The notes under the pieces are model-generated. The model made no database searches. It saw nothing but the letters and a program-made list of their open reading frames with translations, and was not told the origin of the DNA. A program made the position numbers and the translations under genes. Source: Oscillospiraceae bacterium (GTDB taxonomy: Bacteria; Bacillota; Clostridia; Oscillospirales; CAG-272). From it: a stretch of 42,402 nucleotides of DNA. This document shows, piece by piece, positions 15,663 through 25,887 of the stretch. Numbering within the stretch: the stretch's first letter is position 1; each line of letters begins with the position of its first letter. The stretch covers positions 1 through 42,402 of the forward strand of contig SVQX01000017.1 of assembly GCA_015065065.1 (NCBI GenBank). Direction: 5' to 3'.

Positions 15663-17405
15663 TTATTTTACAAGATGACGCTTGATTTTCTTGGACGTGG
15701 TCTTTTCAAACTCCGTCTTGCGAAGCTCAATGTTTCTTATCTGCTTGAATCCCGGCAGCTTGCGGTTGAGTTGATTGATGGAATTGCGAATGGAATTCTG
15801 TATCAGCTCGTCGCTGGAACCCGTGGGGAACTTGTCGCGGTTGGGATAGATAACAGCCGTCAGAATGACCTCATCGCTGTCAGCCGCCTTGCGTCCCACA
15901 ACAACGCACTCCGCAATGCTCTCGACCTCCTCAAGATACTCCTCGATCTCCTCAGGGAATACGTTTTTACCGTTTTCAAGCACGATCACAGACTTCATGC
16001 GTCCCGTGATATAAACATATCCGTCCTTGTCCATATATGCGATATCACCCGTTCTGAACCATCCGTCGTCCGTGAACGCCGACTCATTTGCCTCGGGATT
16101 GTTGTAGTAGCCCAGCATTACGTTATCGCCCTTGACCTGAAGCTCGCCCTCAACGTAGCCATGCTCGTTGGGAGCACCGTCGCCGAACTCGTCCGAAATT
16201 CTGACTCGGCAGCAAGGAACTGCCGTACCGACAGAGCCGTATTTTCTTGCGTAATAAGGCGTTACGTTGGTAAGAGGGGCGCACTCGGTGATACCGAAGC
16301 CCTCTAAAATAGAGATACCAAAGTCCTCAAACGCCTCGATAAGCTCGGGGTTGAGTCTTGCGCCGCCGCAAATTATCTTTTCAAGGCGTCCGCCAAATGC
16401 ATCATGCACGGATTTGAACAGCTTGCGGCGCACGTCGATACCGACAGCCATAAGGGAGCGCGACGTTTTAAGCGCGGTGCGCAGTATTCCGTCCCTATGA
16501 GATCTTTCAGCCTCCGACCATATTTTCTTGTACATAGTATTCACAAACAGCGGAACCAGCACAAGTCCGGTAGGCTTAAAGAGCGCAAAGTTTTTCATAA
16601 CATGGCGCAAGGAGTCGTTAATGCATATCTCAATACCGATTACAAGTGCCGCCATCATGCAGGCAAGCTCGTAGGTATGGTGAACGGGAAGCACCGACAC
16701 GATAACGTCCTCGGGGACAAACGGCACTGTTGCCATTGCGGAATTTACTACCGAGAACACGTTGGTCTGGGAGAGCATAACGCACTTACTCGTGCCCGTG
16801 GTTCCCGACGTAAACAGCATCTCAGCCAAGCCGCCTCTGTCGGCTACGACAGGATAGCGGTATCCCTCGCGTTCAATACGCTCCGCACCGAGAGCCAGCA
16901 CCTCGTCAAAGGATATTACCTTGCTGTCAAATGAATTATCATAGGCTGGGGTCACGGGAATAAAATACTGCACTCCCGTTTCTGCCGAGGAAATAAGCTT
17001 TATAAAGCCCTCGTTAAGGTTCTTGGAATATACCACCGCCTTAACGTCTACCATCTTGAAAAACTTGTCGATCTCCTCTACGGCAAGCTCCTTATCCATG
17101 GGAACTATAACGCATCCTGCTGCCATAGCTCCGATATAGCTGCATACCCACTGTGGAGTGGTGTCACCGATAACGGCAACCTTCTTTCCCGAAAGTCCCA
17201 TCGCGTTGAATGCCGCCGCAGTCTTGTGTATCATAGCACCGAATTCCGCGTAAGTAAGGCTGCGAAGCTCCTTGCCGACGAAATATCTGTACGCGATTTT
17301 GTCGCCGTGTGATTCGATCACCTCACACAGATCAGTAACGTCCCAGATGTGTGTAGTAGTATGCTTGATCCTCGGGCGATTTACTACCTTTACATTATGA
17401 CTCAT
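15663..17405 (-). CDS. AMP-binding long-chain acyl-CoA/acyl-ACP synthetase
   Basis: The 580-residue ANL-superfamily enzyme has the ATP loop FTSGTTGTSK (198-207), the acyl-adenylate motif EGFGITECAPL, the hinge DGWFRTGD and the late YITGRMK. It activates a fatty acid with ATP and transfers it to CoA or ACP at the membrane. The C-terminal lysine region KKIKRH is consistent with that. The start MSHNVKVV follows AAAGGAG. It lies 71 bases after mnmE on the same strand, where mnmG would often be found. Confidence 0.88.
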   Translation of the reverse strand: MSHNVKVVNRPRIKHTTTHIWDVTDLCEVIESHGDKIAYRYFVGKELRSLTYAEFGAMIHKTAAAFNAMGLSGKKVAVIGDTTPQWVCSYIGAMAAGCVIVPMDKELAVEEIDKFFKMVDVKAVVYSKNLNEGFIKLISSAETGVQYFIPVTPAYDNSFDSKVISFDEVLALGAERIEREGYRYPVVADRGGLAEMLFTSGTTGTSKCVMLSQTNVFSVVNSAMATVPFVPEDVIVSVLPVHHTYELACMMAALVIGIEICINDSLRHVMKNFALFKPTGLVLVPLFVNTMYKKIWSEAERSHRDGILRTALKTSRSLMAVGIDVRRKLFKSVHDAFGGRLEKIICGGARLNPELIEAFEDFGISILEGFGITECAPLTNVTPYYARKYGSVGTAVPCCRVRISDEFGDGAPNEHGYVEGELQVKGDNVMLGYYNNPEANESAFTDDGWFRTGDIAYMDKDGYVYITGRMKSVIVLENGKNVFPEEIEEYLEEVESIAECVVVGRKAADSDEVILTAVIYPNRDKFPTGSSDELIQNSIRNSINQLNRKLPGFKQIRNIELRKTEFEKTTSKKIKRHLVK

Positions 17406-17476
17406 GTTGTTCTCCTTTCAACTGTTAAGACGCTGATGCCACTCCTCGCATCAACCTTTAAATATGCTTACGTGCG

Positions 17477-18895
17477 TTACTTACCAACGCAAAATTTTGA
17501 AAATATCTCGGATATAACGTCCTCTCTGACCTCTCTGCCGCAAAGCTCCGCCAACGCGCTCATAGCACCGCGGATCCCCTCGGCACAGATGTCGTAAGGA
17601 AGCCCCGATTTCAGAAGTCCGACAGCCTCCTCCAGCTCGCACAATGCACGCTTCAACGCCGAGCTTTGACGTGCGTTAAACACTATCGCGTCCTCACCCG
17701 TGTGCAGCTCCTCGTCAACGTACATGCGGTTTATCCGATCCGCAAGCTCCTCTATTCCCTCACCCGTAAGAGATGAGATGAATACAGGCCTTGCCTCCAA
17801 CGGCAAAAGCGTTAAGACACTGCACTTTTCGTTCGTGCCGAGGTCGGATTTTGTTATCACCCACAAAACGGGGATATCCAGCTCGGTCAACTGCGCGACA
17901 AGCGCTTCGTCCTCGCTGTCTGCAGGGCGACTTCCGTCAAGAAGTGCCAGCACAAGCTCGGCATTCTTTACCGCCGCACGGGCGCGCTCAACGCCGATGC
18001 TCTCCACCACGTCGTCGGTATCTCTTATACCCGCCGTGTCGGACAGCCGCAAGGTCACCTTGCCCACCGTCACCGTATCTGAAAGCACGTCGCGCGTTGT
18101 TCCCGCGATATCCGTTACTATCGCCGCATCGCGTCCGAGCAGCTTATTGTAAAGCGCGCTCTTTCCCACGTTAGGCTTTCCGCACACGACCGTGGGAATC
18201 CCCTCGGCTATGGCGTGTCCCGTGCGGTAGGTCTCAAGCAGACGGCACACACTGTGCTGGATTTTGTCAAGAGCCGACATGATCTCCTCGCGGGACATCT
18301 CTGTCAGGTCCTCCTCGGGGAAATCAATGCCCGCCTCTATATTTGAAAGCACTGCACACATACCGTCGTACATGCTCTCGGCATCCCGTGTCAGCTTATC
18401 CGCATAGCCTCCTCTTGAAAGCTTTAATTGCTCCGCGTTGCGAGCGTCAAGCAGATTTCCAAGAGCCTCGGCTTTGGTAAGGGACATTTTTCCGTTAATG
18501 AACGCTCTCCGCGTAAACTCGCCCGCCGTTGCCTGACGCGCACCCGCAGATATCAGCGCCTCCAGCACGCGCGCCGTGACCAAAACTCCGCCGTGGCAGC
18601 TTATCTCCACGGTATCCTCCCCCGTAAAGGAGGCAGGAGCGCGGTACACGACGGCGATACCGTCGTCAATCAGCTCGCCGTCCGCAATAATATTTCCATA
18701 CACGGCAAGTCGTGATCCGATTTGTGAAAGCGGCTTGCCAGACAAAGGAAAAAACGTCCTGTCCGCAATTTTCAACGCTTCCCCGCCCGACAGGCGGAGC
18801 AGCGCAACACCGCCCTTGCCAAAGGGGGTGCTGACCGCCGCTACCGTATCAAGACAGGAGGCAGTGCCGCCAAAGCTACTGTCAGTCCTCATCAT
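17477..18895 (-). CDS. mnmE: tRNA uridine-5-carboxymethylaminomethyl modification GTPase MnmE
   Basis: The product (472 residues from the chosen start) has the N-terminal folate-binding domain (DTVAAVSTPFGKGGVALLR). An inserted G domain follows with GKPNVGKSALYN, the TTRD switch, DTAGIR and TKSD. It ends in the catalytic FCVGK motif, whose Cys is essential in homologues. With MnmG it modifies U34 of several tRNAs. The ATG at 18895 follows AGGA by eight bases and overlaps khpB by 14 bases; a second ATG is next to it at 18892. An ATG further upstream lies deep in khpB and is rejected. Confidence 0.96.
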   Translation of the reverse strand: MMRTDSSFGGTASCLDTVAAVSTPFGKGGVALLRLSGGEALKIADRTFFPLSGKPLSQIGSRLAVYGNIIADGELIDDGIAVVYRAPASFTGEDTVEISCHGGVLVTARVLEALISAGARQATAGEFTRRAFINGKMSLTKAEALGNLLDARNAEQLKLSRGGYADKLTRDAESMYDGMCAVLSNIEAGIDFPEEDLTEMSREEIMSALDKIQHSVCRLLETYRTGHAIAEGIPTVVCGKPNVGKSALYNKLLGRDAAIVTDIAGTTRDVLSDTVTVGKVTLRLSDTAGIRDTDDVVESIGVERARAAVKNAELVLALLDGSRPADSEDEALVAQLTELDIPVLWVITKSDLGTNEKCSVLTLLPLEARPVFISSLTGEGIEELADRINRMYVDEELHTGEDAIVFNARQSSALKRALCELEEAVGLLKSGLPYDICAEGIRGAMSALAELCGREVREDVISEIFSKFCVGK

Positions 18896-19781
18896 TGTAA
18901 TCGTCCTGAGGCATAGCCGCCGACAGGTCGATATCAAAGGGGTCCTTTACGTCGTCATCGCTGAACGTAGAGGGAATATTTTTCTTGGAGCGGCTGGACA
19001 TTCCCGCGGTGGGATCAACGCTCTTTTTTGCCTTTTTGCGAGGCTGTGCGGGCATACCCGAGTCCTCAAGATATATAACGATACGGCGGTTGTTGTCTGT
19101 TCCGATAGAGTTGGTGGACACACCCTCGACGTTCTGTATCTCGGAGTGGATAATGCGACGCTCGTAAGGATTCATAGGCTCCAGCATAATGCTCTTTTTG
19201 TATTTCTGTACCTGTGCCGCCTTCTTTCTTGCAAGCACACGGAGCGCCGCCTCTCGCTTTGCTCTGTAATCCTCAATATCAATGGTGATACGGGAGAATT
19301 CGCGCTTAACGCCATCCTCCTTGCGGTTTGCCGCAAGATTTGCAAGATACTGAAGTGAGTCCAGCGTTTCGCCGTGATGTCCGATAAGCGAGCCTGCATC
19401 CTCGCCCGCAATACTGATAACAACGTCGTCGTTGTCACCCTCGCGCATGGTCACGGTGCAATCCATATTCATATCCGCAATCAGCTTTTTGATGAATTCA
19501 AAGGCGATAAGCTCGCCCGCGCTCGCGCCGTCAAACGCCGCATTGGCGGTAACGTTCTGTACGCCGTCTACCGTAGCGGGAGCTGTGCTGTCAGCCACGG
19601 CGGGTACGTCGTACTCCGCGCGAATTACCGTAGGGGTAGAGCCGAGTCCGAGAAAGCCCTTTTTTGCCTCCTGGACCACGCTCACAGTTATATCGTTAGC
19701 ACTTGCCGCACCAAGCTCCTTGACCGCCTCAACGATCGCTTCGTCAAGGCTCTTTGCCGTTATTTCTATTGTCTTTTTCAT
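18882..19781 (-). CDS. khpB: KhpB (Jag/EloR), RNA-binding KH-R3H protein
   Basis: The 299-residue product has a Jag_N domain (MKKTIEITAKSLDEAIVEAV, 1-50), a linker, a KH domain with the GHHG loop in SLIGHHGETLDSLQ, and an R3H domain with ERRIIHSEIQ. The tail is basic then acidic. KhpB pairs with KhpA to bind many RNAs and affects cell elongation. It lies 17 bases downstream of yidC in the conserved rpmH-rnpA-yidD-yidC-jag-mnmE order. Confidence 0.95.
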   Translation of the reverse strand: MKKTIEITAKSLDEAIVEAVKELGAASANDITVSVVQEAKKGFLGLGSTPTVIRAEYDVPAVADSTAPATVDGVQNVTANAAFDGASAGELIAFEFIKKLIADMNMDCTVTMREGDNDDVVISIAGEDAGSLIGHHGETLDSLQYLANLAANRKEDGVKREFSRITIDIEDYRAKREAALRVLARKKAAQVQKYKKSIMLEPMNPYERRIIHSEIQNVEGVSTNSIGTDNNRRIVIYLEDSGMPAQPRKKAKKSVDPTAGMSSRSKKNIPSTFSDDDVKDPFDIDLSAAMPQDDYNDED

Positions 19782-19798
19782 TGTTTATTCCTTCTGTA

Positions 19799-21559
19799 TC
19801 AATCGTTTTTATCAGTTTCGGTCTTGTCGTCCTTAAGGTTTACGCCATCAATAAGAGAAGGCTTTGCCTTGTCTGCGGCGGGCTCTTTGCTCTCCTTCTC
19901 ATTCTTGGGAGCATCCTCTGCCGCCTGCTCGGGCACGTCTACTTTGGGAGTCTGCTTTTTCACTCCGCCGTGACCGTTGGTTTCCGGCTTCTGAACGATA
20001 AAGTCCTCGTCGTCAATGTGGTGGAGCGAGCGCACGTTGGGATTTCTCGTTCCGCTCGGCTTCTTGGGCTTTTTCTTTTCTTTGCCCATAAGCTCGCGTT
20101 CTGCCGCCTTATAGTCCTCCTCCGTAAACTTGGGAAGCGGCATGACCTTTGACATGATAAACTGCTTCAGTGTGCTGATAATGCTCTTGAATATCCAATA
20201 CACACCTACTGCCGCGGGAACGATAAAGGTAATATATACGCTGAACAGAGGCATCATTACGTCCATCATACCGTTGGAGCAGCCTGCCGCCTTATCATTT
20301 GCCGCCTGAGTGGGCTGATAGGACATCTTGCGGCTGAGCTTCATGCTGAAGAAGTATACCACAAACGTCAGAACGGGGATAGCAAGCAACGCCCAAGGCT
20401 CTGCAAAGGAGGGGATAAGTCCGAAGTTTATGCCAAACAGGCTGAAATCCGGAACACCCTTTTCAAGTGCGGGCTCAAGTATTCCCCAAACGTCCGCGCC
20501 GTTGGAGAAAAACGAGAAGCCTTCAATGCCGGCAACGGAATCAAGGTTATCTCCGAGCAGAGAAAGCAGCTCGATAGTACCGTTATTGGAGCGCAGCGCC
20601 AGGCCAAGTCCGCCTGCCGCGCGGGGTGCTGTCGCAAAGGTAATGAGCGCGTTGGAAACGCCGCTCGTGCAACCGAGAATATACTGAACGGGGTCGATAA
20701 CGATATAGTACAGGGGGAGAATGATTATCATGGAGAGGAGCAGAGGCAAGCAGCCCGCGGTCATGGGGTTGTAGCCCTCCTTCTGATACATCTCCTGTAT
20801 CTCCGTCTGCACCTTTTGCATGGTAACGTTGTCGTTGCGTCCCGCGTACTTTTTGCGAATAGCCATTTCCTTGGGACGGAGAAGTGCCTGTCGTCGGTTA
20901 TTCTTCTGCTGCTTGATGCTTACGGGGAGCATGATGATCTCAACGAGTATGGCAAAGAACAGCGAGCCGAGAATAAAGCTGCCAAAGCCGAGTGTGTCGA
21001 TGATCCAGCTGAAGGCAACGCCTATCCAGTGCAGGATAGTGCCAAAGAAATCCGCCCCCGACGTATCAACGGACGTTCTGAGCGATCTTACAACCGTCTC
21101 AACGTCCTTTGCGTTGATATCGGCAAACCTTACAAGGTCGATCTCGATCTTGGCATCCGATTCGGTTGCCGCCACCAGCACGTTATAGGCAAATTCGCCT
21201 GCGCGCTCGGGCTGTTTCTCGGGGAGATCATCGTCGTCATAGCCCTTGGCGCTCATATCGTAGCCGTTATATGCCGCGACGAGTGCAGTGTGGAGGTTGG
21301 CCTTTTCATTTCCAAACTCGATCTGGATAGACTGAGTATCGACCAGCTTTTGAGCGAGCTGCTCAAGAGCGCTCTGGTCCAGCGCGTTTTCGGTTTCGTT
21401 AACGGTCATAGACCCCTTGACTATGTTGTGCTTTGCCGTATTTCCCGAGCATCCCGTCAGTGCCGCGCCCACAAACACAAGCACCGCGAGAATAAGAACC
21501 CCTCGGGAGAGAATTGCCTTCATTATTCCGCCGCCTGCGGATCTTTTTGCGAATCTCAT
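19799..21559 (-). CDS. yidC: Membrane protein insertase YidC/Oxa1 (SpoIIIJ type), enlarged
   Basis: At 586 residues this is much longer than Bacillus SpoIIIJ (about 260). It has a lipoprotein-like N-terminus with a GAALTGC box. An extracytoplasmic region of about 130 residues comes next, then the five-helix insertase core with the hydrophilic-groove segment PVSIKQQKNNRRQAL and WIFKSIIST. A long charged tail (about 500-586) is rich in Lys, Glu and Asp. It inserts proteins co-translationally with or without Sec. The start was chosen at 21559, where AAAGGA is nine bases upstream; an alternative is 21523. Confidence 0.93.
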   Translation of the reverse strand: MRFAKRSAGGGIMKAILSRGVLILAVLVFVGAALTGCSGNTAKHNIVKGSMTVNETENALDQSALEQLAQKLVDTQSIQIEFGNEKANLHTALVAAYNGYDMSAKGYDDDDLPEKQPERAGEFAYNVLVAATESDAKIEIDLVRFADINAKDVETVVRSLRTSVDTSGADFFGTILHWIGVAFSWIIDTLGFGSFILGSLFFAILVEIIMLPVSIKQQKNNRRQALLRPKEMAIRKKYAGRNDNVTMQKVQTEIQEMYQKEGYNPMTAGCLPLLLSMIIILPLYYIVIDPVQYILGCTSGVSNALITFATAPRAAGGLGLALRSNNGTIELLSLLGDNLDSVAGIEGFSFFSNGADVWGILEPALEKGVPDFSLFGINFGLIPSFAEPWALLAIPVLTFVVYFFSMKLSRKMSYQPTQAANDKAAGCSNGMMDVMMPLFSVYITFIVPAAVGVYWIFKSIISTLKQFIMSKVMPLPKFTEEDYKAAERELMGKEKKKPKKPSGTRNPNVRSLHHIDDEDFIVQKPETNGHGGVKKQTPKVDVPEQAAEDAPKNEKESKEPAADKAKPSLIDGVNLKDDKTETDKND

Positions 21560-21707
21560 TTAAAAAATTCCTTTCGATTTCATAGCGCACCGAATACTTT
21601 ACCGTCGGTACTGCGGTCGCGGCTTCACTGAATTTTAGCCGCTGATTACGATTTGTCACAAGCCCCGCCACTCCGTGCGTCTTCTTGTCCGACGCTTCGG
21701 GGTGCGC

Positions 21708-22058
21708 TCAGGCATCCTCTTTTTCGTCCGTGTTAACAGGAGCGGACTCCTCCTCTGCCTCCGCCCTCAGCCGCGCCGAAAGCTCTGAGTCATATTTTTC
21801 CTTGTCATACTTGCTGTATCTTGCGGGCATGGTCTTAAATCCCTTTTTGGGAACGGGATCGAACCCGCAGGGTGAGAGCGGACTGCACCGCAATATCCTC
21901 CACACCACAAGGACAAATCCCGCGAAAAATCCGCGTTTTTCAAATGCTTCAACAGCGTAGGACGAGCAGGTGGGATAAAAGCGGCAGGTGGGATTTTTTT
22001 TCATTCCCGAGATATGCTTCTGATAGAAGCGTATCAGCCGAATCATTACCCGCTTCAT
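21708..22058 (-). CDS. yidD: Membrane protein insertion efficiency factor YidD
   Basis: The 116-residue product has the family block [20 protein letters not shown] then [15 protein letters not shown], and [13 protein letters not shown]. An acidic C-terminal tail of 30 residues is added. It is a small amphipathic membrane-associated protein that helps YidC. Its ATG overlaps the rnpA stop (ATGA), so translation is coupled. Confidence 0.95.
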   Translation of the reverse strand: MKRVMIRLIRFYQKHISGMKKNPTCRFYPTCSSYAVEAFEKRGFFAGFVLVVWRILRCSPLSPCGFDPVPKKGFKTMPARYSKYDKEKYDSELSARLRAEAEEESAPVNTDEKEDA

Positions 22059-22441
22059 GTCTTGTCCTCCGCGTACATATCCAGCTTTCCGAAAATATAC
22101 GACAGATCACGCTCGATATCCGTGCTTTTCGCACCGATTACGGTAGGACGTGAGGAAATCACTATCAGCCAGCCGCGCTTCAGGGCTCTCTTTTTTTCAA
22201 TATGCCGCAAAGCCTCGCGGATTATTCGCTTGGCTCTGTTGCGCGCCACTGCCCCGCCCTCACGCTTGGGGACGGAAAGACCTATTCTGTTGACGTAAGC
22301 CTTCTTCGGATTGGCAAGCATCAGCCGTTTTGCTGCGTAGTCGCGAAGCACGGATACAGCAACGTATCTGCCCGCGAACCGTTTGCCCCGCTTGAAGGTC
22401 TTGTTATACAGATGATTTTCTTTGATGGCTATTTCCTTCAT
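22055..22441 (-). CDS. rnpA: Ribonuclease P protein component
   Basis: The 128-residue product has the basic RNase P protein fold: [17 protein letters not shown] near the N-terminus and the RNR-type motif in [14 protein letters not shown]. With the RNA subunit it removes 5' leaders from tRNA precursors. AGGTGA lies 8 bases before the ATG. It is 232 bases downstream of rpmH; a poor TTGACT/CATTAT pair in that gap could be an internal promoter. Confidence 0.95.
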   Translation of the reverse strand: MKEIAIKENHLYNKTFKRGKRFAGRYVAVSVLRDYAAKRLMLANPKKAYVNRIGLSVPKREGGAVARNRAKRIIREALRHIEKKRALKRGWLIVISSRPTVIGAKSTDIERDLSYIFGKLDMYAEDKT

Positions 22442-22673
22442 TTTTCATTCACCTAACGATATTGTGTTATTTGCGACCGTGGCTCTGTCGATTTTCCGCT
22501 TCCGTCGTGTAGTTTCGTTGATATTTTGTGCGAATTCCCTATAATGAAAAACCCCGAGGACAGACAGTCAAAAAACGCAATCTGCTCCTTGCACTATCGG
22601 TCATCGGCGGTTTTTATGTTTTGCGATACGGCTACGACACACCGAGTGCGCGCACCCGCTCATATTTCGGAAA

Positions 22674-22808
22674 TCAGTAGGTCAGTCTCTTTCTGCCCTT
22701 TGCACGTCTTCTCTTAAGAACTGCTCTTCCGTCTGCCGTTCTCATTCTCTTTCTGAAGCCATGCTCCTTTTTTCTCTGACGCTTTTTGGGTTGATAAGTT
22801 CTGAGCAT
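22674..22808 (-). CDS. rpmH: 50S ribosomal protein L34
   Basis: This 44-residue frame starts [20 protein letters not shown] and ends in [12 protein letters not shown], a full and typical L34. AAGGAGG lies nine bases before the ATG. It is the first gene of the rpmH-rnpA-yidD-yidC-khpB-mnmE block and is preceded by a consensus promoter at 22891-22920. In most bacteria dnaA is the next gene upstream; here it is a cation-efflux gene. Confidence 0.97.
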   Translation of the reverse strand: MLRTYQPKKRQRKKEHGFRKRMRTADGRAVLKRRRAKGRKRLTY

Positions 22809-22890
22809 TCCTTAGCACCTCCTTGCTTATTTTGTCCGGAAGCGTTTTGCCTGACAGCCACATTTACGCTTTTACACAATGACATCCTAT

Positions 22891-22920
22891 ATTATAACCG
22901 ACGACCGCCCCTTTTGTCAA
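22891..22920 (-). promoter_or_regulatory. rpmH operon promoter
   Basis: TTGACA (22915-22920), 18 bases, TATAAT (22891-22896) on the minus strand, 83 bases before the rpmH ATG. Both boxes are consensus. Confidence 0.9.
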
Positions 22921-23008
22921 GAGTTTTTTTGAATTTTTTTCATTTTTCACTCATTTACAAACAAAATCGCGGTAAAACTCAAATAATTGTGCCACTTTAA
23001 CAAGCATA

Positions 23009-24169
23009 TCACTCTCTGTCCACGGTTATAACGCAGAAATGGTTTTCTTTCTCCTTTTGCACTGCATCGGATATATGTGACCTTATCTCGCCGTCGGACA
23101 GCTTTACCTCAAAGCCCGCGGAAACGTCAAAGATAAGATTGGTGTGAGTATTTCCGGGCACCATTCGGAAATCGTGTATTTTAAGCGTCGGCTCTAACTC
23201 TGCGGCAATATCCTCTACCCGTCGGCGCCACTCCGTCACCTGCGGATCGTTCGTGACTATCGGGTCCATGTGAATGGTCGCGTCAATTCCGAATTCGTCG
23301 CGCAAGCGCTTTTCTATCATATCCACCGTGTCGTGCGTCTTAAAAATATCAATCGCTCCGTCCACCTCAACGTGCAACGACGCGATATTTCGTCCCGCAC
23401 CGTAGCTATGCACCACGAGATCGTGAATTCCGAGAGCCTCGGGGTACTCGGATACCACCTCCTCAATCGTCCTCACCGTTTCCTCCGACGGTGCGCCGCC
23501 GAGAATGGAATTCTTTGTTTCGTTGAGTATCTTCGCGCCTGCGACAAGTATCAGCACAGCAACGATAACGCCCATATATCCGTCAAGGTCAAAGCTTGTG
23601 AATTTGTATATCACCGTAGCCACAAGCACGGCGAAGGTGGCAATAGCGTCCGACAGGCTGTCCGCAGAGGTCGCGCGCATAACGGCAGAGTCTATCTTTT
23701 TAGCCACCCGACGGTTGAACATCGCAAGCCACAGCTTGATTACCACGGACGCACCAAGCACGCCCACGGATATCCAGCTGAACACAGTTGCGGTGGGGTG
23801 TATTATCTTATTTACCGACTCGGACAAAAGCTGACTGCCAACCACCAGCACGAGGAAGGAAACTATCATTGAAGCCACGTATTCGATCCTCGCGTGACCG
23901 AAGGGATGCTCTCTGTCCGCGGGCTTTGCGGCTATCTTGAAGCTGATGAGCGAGATAAGCTGAGAGCCTGCATCCGACAGATTATTCACCGCGTCCGCCT
24001 GAATAGATATCACCCCGAAAATATATCCTACCGCATATTTTCCTGTGGCAAGCAGGATATTCATTATTATTCCCACCACGCTGACGAGCGTGCCGTAGGC
24101 ACGGCGCACGGTAGGATCGTTTGTTTTATCTCTGTTCTTAACGAACAGCCTGCACAGTATATCAGTCAT
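23009..24169 (-). CDS. Cation diffusion facilitator efflux transporter, possibly Mn2+
   Basis: The 386-residue CDF protein has six membrane segments, the HPFGHARIEY loop and a cytoplasmic C-terminal domain extended by a second ferredoxin-like part. Metal-site residues are NNLSD in helix 2 and DSLSD in helix 5. Zinc exporters usually have HxxxD in helix 5, while DxxxD there is a manganese-subfamily trait, so Mn2+ export is inferred. The start MTDILCRLF follows AAAGG by six bases; an earlier ATG lies inside comM. It is 25 bases after comM, so the two are probably co-transcribed. Confidence 0.85.
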   Translation of the reverse strand: MTDILCRLFVKNRDKTNDPTVRRAYGTLVSVVGIIMNILLATGKYAVGYIFGVISIQADAVNNLSDAGSQLISLISFKIAAKPADREHPFGHARIEYVASMIVSFLVLVVGSQLLSESVNKIIHPTATVFSWISVGVLGASVVIKLWLAMFNRRVAKKIDSAVMRATSADSLSDAIATFAVLVATVIYKFTSFDLDGYMGVIVAVLILVAGAKILNETKNSILGGAPSEETVRTIEEVVSEYPEALGIHDLVVHSYGAGRNIASLHVEVDGAIDIFKTHDTVDMIEKRLRDEFGIDATIHMDPIVTNDPQVTEWRRRVEDIAAELEPTLKIHDFRMVPGNTHTNLIFDVSAGFEVKLSDGEIRSHISDAVQKEKENHFCVITVDRE

Positions 24170-24194
24170 AAAAAGCCTTTCACCGTTTTGTTTT

Positions 24195-25742
24195 TCAGCC
24201 CCAATACTTTTTATCGAGGCTGCGAAGCTGGATGGCCTCGGCGATATGCTCCGCCTCAATCACCTCGCTGTCTGCAAGGTCGGCAATAGTACGCGCCACA
24301 CGCATAAGTCTGTCGTATCCGCGCGCCGACATTCCAAGTGACTCGTAAGCCGCCTTGAGCAGTGCCTTGGCATCCTCGGTCGCCACGCAATATTTGCGTA
24401 TTGCCGCCGCGTCGAGCTGGGCGTTACAGAATATTCTGCCTCTTTCCCCTGCCATACGCTGTCTTGCAAAGCCTCTTGCCTTGATGACGCGCCGGCGCAC
24501 GTCCGCCGAGCGCTCGCTCTGCTCGCCGTTATCTCCAGACAGCTCCTCGTAGCTGATAGATGGAAGCTCTATCTGTATATCTATTCTGTCAAGCATAGGT
24601 CCACTTATCCGCGAGATGTATCTGCGCACGTCGGCGTCACTGCAGGTGCATTTATGGGTAGGATCGCCGTAGTATCCGCAACGGCAGGGATTCATTGCCG
24701 CCACAAGCATAAACGAGCATGGGAAGGTCACTCTGCCGTTTGCGCGAGTGATAGTCACCCGTCCGTCCTCCAAGGGCTGACGCAGAGCGTCGGTCACCTG
24801 CTTTGGAAACTCGGGCAGCTCGTCAAGGAACAAAACGCCGTTATTTGCAAGGGAAACCTCGCCAGGCATCGGGTTTATTCCTCCGCCCACAAGGCTGACC
24901 GCCGACATGGTGTGATGCGGCGAGCGGAAGGGTCGGTGCGACAAAAGTGACACACCCTCGGGCAAAAGTCCCGACACCGAGTGTACCTTCGTGCTTTCTA
25001 TCGCCTCCTCAAACGTAAGCGGAGGCAGAATGGTTGAAAGCCGTTTGGCAAGCATGGATTTTCCCGTGCCGGGAGGTCCTATGAGCAGTATGTTGTGTCC
25101 GCCCGCTGCGGCTATTTCCATAGCGCGCTTGGCAAGCCTTTGTCCCTTCACGTCCGAAAAGTCTATATCGTGATTTTGGGAGGATTCGGCAAACGAGGCG
25201 TCATCCGACTCTACGGGAGTCATAAGCGCCGTGCCGTTGAGATGGTCAATAAGCTGACGCATGGTGCGCACGCCATATACCGTTATTCCTTTTACAGCTG
25301 CTGCCTCTCGCGCGTTTTCCGCAGGCGCAAAAAACTCCTTGAGCCCCGCATCACGCGCCGCCACGCACATACACAGAATACCGCGCACGCCTCGCACCTC
25401 TCCCGATAGCGAAAGCTCGCCGACAAAGCACTTATCCGAAAGATCCGCGCCGCCGTATATCGCACCGACGCATTTAAGTATTCCCGTAAGGATAGCAACA
25501 TCAAAGCCGGAGCCCTCCTTGCGTCTGTCGGCAGGCGCGAGGTTGACAAGCAGTGCCGCCTCGGGAAAACGGATTCCCGTATTGGCACACGCCGTGCGTA
25601 CTCTTTCCTTTGCCTCCTTTACCGCAAGATCGGGAAGCCCCACAAGCTCAAACTGCGGGATGGCGGGGTATCCGTTCACCTCCACGCTGACCATAAAGCC
25701 GTCTATTCCGAAAAGTCCCGCGCTGTATACCTTTGAGAGCAT
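24195..25742 (-). CDS. comM: ComM/YifB-family AAA ATPase
   Basis: The 515-residue product has an N-terminal Lon-protease-like fold domain ([19 protein letters not shown], then ELVGLPD). A Mg-chelatase-type ATPase follows with Walker [10 protein letters not shown] and Walker [10 protein letters not shown]. The sequence [15 protein letters not shown] is a zinc-binding insert, and [13 protein letters not shown] ends the ATPase. ComM is a hexameric helicase that drives branch migration during natural transformation. No other competence gene is in the window. AAGGAG lies 8 bases upstream. Confidence 0.93.
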   Translation of the reverse strand: MLSKVYSAGLFGIDGFMVSVEVNGYPAIPQFELVGLPDLAVKEAKERVRTACANTGIRFPEAALLVNLAPADRRKEGSGFDVAILTGILKCVGAIYGGADLSDKCFVGELSLSGEVRGVRGILCMCVAARDAGLKEFFAPAENAREAAAVKGITVYGVRTMRQLIDHLNGTALMTPVESDDASFAESSQNHDIDFSDVKGQRLAKRAMEIAAAGGHNILLIGPPGTGKSMLAKRLSTILPPLTFEEAIESTKVHSVSGLLPEGVSLLSHRPFRSPHHTMSAVSLVGGGINPMPGEVSLANNGVLFLDELPEFPKQVTDALRQPLEDGRVTITRANGRVTFPCSFMLVAAMNPCRCGYYGDPTHKCTCSDADVRRYISRISGPMLDRIDIQIELPSISYEELSGDNGEQSERSADVRRRVIKARGFARQRMAGERGRIFCNAQLDAAAIRKYCVATEDAKALLKAAYESLGMSARGYDRLMRVARTIADLADSEVIEAEHIAEAIQLRSLDKKYWG

Positions 25743-25887
25743 ATATTTTACTCCTTGATTTTCATTTGAGTATCCATCCGCCTATAATGATACCACATTT
25801 TTGTCATTTTTTCAAGGGCATCTCCCGATTCTTATATAAAAAATGTAAATATTACGCAAACATTTTGCAACTGACTGCCAAAATCTC

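Noticed and set aside
22442..22673. Extra small gene or promoter between rpmH and rnpA
   Set aside because: The only promoter-like pair is TTGACT/CATTAT with a 19-base spacer, and no small frame has a ribosome site.
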